From Paramecium sonneborni (Eukaryota > Ciliophora > Oligohymenophorea > Peniculida > Parameciidae): 64,000 nucleotides of DNA. Position 1 is the first letter of the stretch, and each line of letters opens with the position of its first letter. The position numbers and the translations under genes are program-made. The stretch covers positions 208,708-272,707 of the forward strand of contig CAJJDN010000044.1 of the NCBI GenBank assembly GCA_905182985.1, read 5' to 3'. The notes beneath the pieces were generated by a model. The model ran no database searches and had not been told where the DNA came from. It saw nothing but the letters and a program-made list of their open reading frames with translations. Below are positions 61,101 through 64,000 of this stretch, piece after piece.

Positions 61101-61799
61101 AATTATTATCAATAAGGTCCTAAAGGATTGTTATTTAATATTTAAATTGTACTATTTTGGATATTTTGTGGATTTTGGTAAACAGCTATTGTATGTTTCT
61201 TTCCAACTTATTCAATATCATAAAATTTTATTGATGATAATGGATTTACTCATCATCTTTGGGCTTAAGGTACTATGATTTTTGGAATGGTTATTGTTGT
61301 ATGTAATTTAAAAATATTAATATTCTCGAATACATATACTCCTGCATTATTAGTATTTTTATATCTAATATTATTTAGGGTAGTATTGCTTTTAGTATGA
61401 TATCATATCTACTCTCATGGATAATATTAGATAATTTACCATCAGCAGAAGCCTATGTAGTATTTGAATCGTAAATTATTTTATTATTAAATTAGCCTGT
61501 TTTTAACTCCATATTTTCACTTTGGAAATATTTTAGTAATTGCATCAATTTGTAGTATTGATATTGCATTGAATATTAAATTAAATAGAGTGTTATCTAA
61601 AGTTAATAAAAATATGTCTTTAAGATTGCCTTATTAATAACCCACTATTTAACCTTAATCATATAAACCATCTGGATAAGTTACTAATTAAAAACATACG
61701 GGGTTTGCTTTCAATTGTTTGGATAGAGATGAATTAGAAAATCAAGATAAAATGGATTTATATGGAATTGATAATTAAGTAGAATCTTAACATGGATGA
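58179..61799 (+). CDS. P4-type ATPase (phospholipid flippase)
   Basis: This enzyme transfers aminophospholipids to the cytosolic leaflet of secretory, endosomal or plasma membranes. The spliced product is 1173 residues. Features are [20 protein letters not shown] and [12 protein letters not shown] near the start, DGETNLKQKN (the P4 form of the actuator motif), the M4 segment [17 protein letters not shown] (PISL instead of the PEGL of ion pumps), [14 protein letters not shown] (Asp near residue 424), [28 protein letters not shown] and the C-terminal HTGFAFN motif. About ten helices are present. Introns are inferred at 58267-58289, 58487-58511, 61353-61378 and 61471-61495. The C-terminal tail is Gln-rich. 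It would need a Cdc50-type partner, not seen here. Confidence 0.96.
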
Positions 61800-61833
61800 A
61801 AGTTTTGTTTTTATTGTGATTTATATTATTGAA

Positions 61834-63263
61834 TCAAACATTTATAAATGCTCTGAAATCTAAACCATTTCCACTGTATAAGTATGGTGCAATAAATGAA
61901 TTATCAGCAACTTTGATATGATATCCAAAATCTGTTGGATTGCCATAGATTAAGGTATTTGCAAATTAAGTATCTTGAGCAAGTCTTAAATAATAACAAT
62001 TAGTTAATTACTTTATTTAACTTGGTTGAACATTTTCTATTCTGCTAATGATACGATTCTATTCAAAAACAACTTCAAATGAGTTGTCTGTATTTTTGAG
62101 CACTTATCTAATAAATGGAATTCCTCTTTTAGCCTAGAATCAATCAAGAATATTTATACTTATCCTTATTTAGCTAAATAGAAGAATGCTGCTGCAACTA
62201 CTGGAACAGTTAAAATAGTTGAATAATAAGCATCACCTCTGTAGAATAAATAGAGGAAATAACCAGCAAACACTCCTGCTAATAATTAGTATCTTAAAAC
62301 ATGATGTTCTTATGCTTGAGATTCATAAACCAATTTTTATCCTTTTTCATTAAATCTATTTTATGCAAATCCAGATTGATATTCTTTCTCATATAATTCT
62401 TATAAGAATAATTTGTAATCATGTCCATCAACATTTCTTGCATATTCTTAATCTTCAGCAGAGAATTATTTTGTTGCTCTATCAACAGTTTAAATAAATA
62501 ATTATTTTTCTTGTGTTTGTTAATCTAATTTTTGGGCTACTTCAACATCAGTTCCTTGAAGAGAATCTACAAATGATTTAATCAAACCAACATATCTTAA
62601 AATAGAATAGAAAATATTAATACCTTCCTTGATTAAATTAGTAATTTTCAAAGATGGATTCAAGGGATTAAGATAATTAGGCTGCTAATTATGGATCTTT
62701 AACTTCCGCCTAAATTTTTTTGATGGCTGTTGTTGTTCTTTGTCTGTAAATAGATTCCAATTATTAAACGTAGCCTCTAAAATATTATATAATCTCTACG
62801 GTGAGACTAAATTATCATAATGTATTCCTTCTAAATAAATGTTAAACAATTCTTAGGCTGCTTATTTTCTTGCTTCATTAGTGAGTTTAGAAATTTCTGG
62901 AATTTTATATTCAAGGGATGTTGCAAATTGAGCAAGAGATTCTTAACTTTATTAAGTTTGTCTGAACATCAAATCTAATTTTTCAGCATGAATCTAATAA
63001 ATATAGAAAATAGATTTTACTTTATAATCATTAGGATTTGGGAAATTTTAAGGTCTAAGTAATTGACTTAATTAAAATATTCCAGATAAAGTTGTTAATT
63101 GAGGAAGTGATAATCCATATTTATTAGCCACTTATTGTAATTAAGCATTTTAAGTTTGTTAAGCTGATGGATTAGTAGCCTCTCTTAAACATACATACTC
63201 TCTTAAATATCGTAGACGAGTAGGATTGTATCTATTAGATATTCCAAATACCCTTCTGAACAT
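61834..63263 (-). CDS. Mitochondrial-type membrane protein, uncharacterised
   Basis: The spliced product is 450 residues. The N-terminus is Arg-rich without acidic residues (MFRRVFGISNRYNPTRLRYL), typical of a mitochondrial presequence. A long helical domain follows (EKLDLMFRQTQQSQESLAQF, TTTAIKKIQAEVKDPQLAAQ), then DVEVAQKLDQQTQEKQ. Two closely spaced helices near residue 330 (YQLLAGVFAGYFLYLFY, TVPVVAAAFFYLA) form a hairpin. The C-terminal part is hydrophilic (GNPTDFGYHIKVADNSF). Introns are inferred at 62134-62159, 62596-62623 and 62777-62799; the last two are needed to keep a coherent frame. I do not recognise a family; a ciliate-specific inner-membrane or respiratory-complex component is plausible. 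It is convergent with the flippase, 34 bp apart. Confidence 0.75.
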
Positions 63264-63323
63264 GTTCAAGATATTAAATTTAATAAATAATTGGATATTT
63301 AAGTTGGCAAATTTATATATTAA

Positions 63324-64000
63324 TCATTTATTACTATTACTGTTACCACTACTTTAATTCATAATAGAGGGATTATCTTATGAAACATTAGGATTTTAAT
63401 TAATAACTGGTTAATTGGATTGAATAGATTTTTTACTTGCACCTAATCCTTATATCAAGTCACTAGGTTTGAGAGTCAATCTTTTTGGTTATTTAGTTAT
63501 TTAGCTAGTTCGAGATTGACTACTTCTAGTAGCACCACCACCATTACCTACACCACCCATATTACTAGCACTTTTATCATCTTAAATATTTCCATTTGAA
63601 CCATTTGGATTTATAAGATGTTTTTTAAAATCTTTAGTGTATTATTGCATTACTTAAATTTTATATAATTATATAAATACCATCTTCGTCTGGTTCTTCT
63701 TCTTCTTCTTTTGAACTTCTTTCTGAATCATTTATTGCAGGTGTCTCTTAATTTATATAAACTTCTTCTTTATATATCTCCGTATTTGGAAGCGTTAAAT
63801 ATTTGGTTCTTCCGTAATCTGGTCTCTTTGGATGTTCAGTATCTTTCGAATTTCTTGATAAAATCTCTATTTTATTATCAAAAGATGAATCAGAACTAAA
63901 TCCTTCACTATAATGTTCCTATTCTTATTCAAGTAATAATTAGGCTTGCAATTCTTTTTATTGTTTCTTCTTTTCTCCATATCTTCTTAAAGTCTTAAAA
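63324..64000 (-). CDS. Disordered Ser/Asn/Glu-rich protein, 5' end outside window
   Basis: This is the 3' part of a gene that continues beyond 64000. The visible product is low complexity: a Lys/Gln helix (YGEKKKQQKELQAQLLLEQE), an acidic stretch (SKEEEEEPDED), a Gly/Asn/Ser-rich stretch (SASNMGGVGNGGGATRSS) and a basic, Ser/Gln-rich end (KQPKRLTLKPSD, then a Ser-Asn run before TGA). One 28-nt intron (63653-63680, AAG end) is inferred from the frame change between the acidic and Gly-rich parts. No domain is recognised. The stop lies 60 bp from the start of the mitochondrial-type gene on the same strand. Confidence 0.6.

Noticed and set aside
1..64000. tRNA or rRNA genes, telomeric repeats, CRISPR arrays, insertion sequences
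   Set aside because: I looked for TTCGA-type T-loops, G/T-rich telomere repeats, regularly spaced short repeats and transposase motifs and saw none. Eyeballing could miss a tRNA; a tRNAscan run would settle it.

Overview
This window is ciliate macronuclear DNA, almost certainly from Paramecium (aurelia-group-like). The sequence is very AT-rich. Long conserved proteins can be read only if TAA and TAG mean glutamine and TGA is the sole stop. For example, the invariant Gln of the DEAH-helicase motif QRTGRAGR is a TAA codon at complement 10501-10503. Genes are packed tightly on both strands and are interrupted by minute GT..AG introns. I placed 53 introns of 19-32 nt by hand. With them removed, all complete genes except two close exactly in frame from ATG to TGA. 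The two exceptions are reported as findings.

Layout, left to right: a DHHC palmitoyltransferase (+, 769); a coiled-coil protein (-, to 2916); an ambiguous AT-rich stretch containing a 1.07 kb assembly duplication; a plasma-membrane Ca2+-ATPase (+, 6061); a DEAH-box RNA helicase (-) head-to-head with a plant-type P5C dehydrogenase (+, 11684); two small uncharacterised minus genes; a CK1-like kinase (+, 16362); a B-box-type zinc protein (-); a multipass membrane protein with an in-frame TGA (+, 20009); and a coiled-coil protein (+, 23284), with a second duplication between the last two. Next come an RRM protein (-), a fatty-acid-amide-hydrolase-like amidase (+, 26122), a small mitochondrial-type protein (-) and a 1570-residue Cys-rich membrane protein (-, 28956-33690).

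The right half holds a zinc-finger/coiled-coil protein (+, 34447), a 773-residue coiled-coil protein (+, 35783) with the third duplication, an uncharacterised protein (-), the tRNA pseudouridine synthase Pus10 (-), a small coil protein (-), prefoldin subunit 3 (+, 43439), a coiled-coil protein (-), an EF-hand protein (-) and triosephosphate isomerase (-). A 2145-residue Cys-rich membrane protein with 14 CDDGN-type repeats follows (-, 48088-54547), then a short-chain dehydrogenase with a 1-nt frameshift (-), a Spartan (SPRTN) protease (-), a P4-ATPase lipid flippase (+, 58179), a mitochondrial-type membrane protein (-) and the 3' part of a disordered protein (-) that runs off the end.

There are no operons. 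Neighbours are functionally unrelated housekeeping, membrane and cytoskeletal/ciliary-type genes, as expected for a compact Paramecium chromosome. The three single-N positions (3920, 22942, 38368) are each flanked by about 1 kb direct repeats, best explained as unmerged contig overlaps rather than biology. I saw no tRNA, rRNA, telomeric repeat, transposon or CRISPR array. All coordinates and translations were read by eye from the sequence, without any database search.
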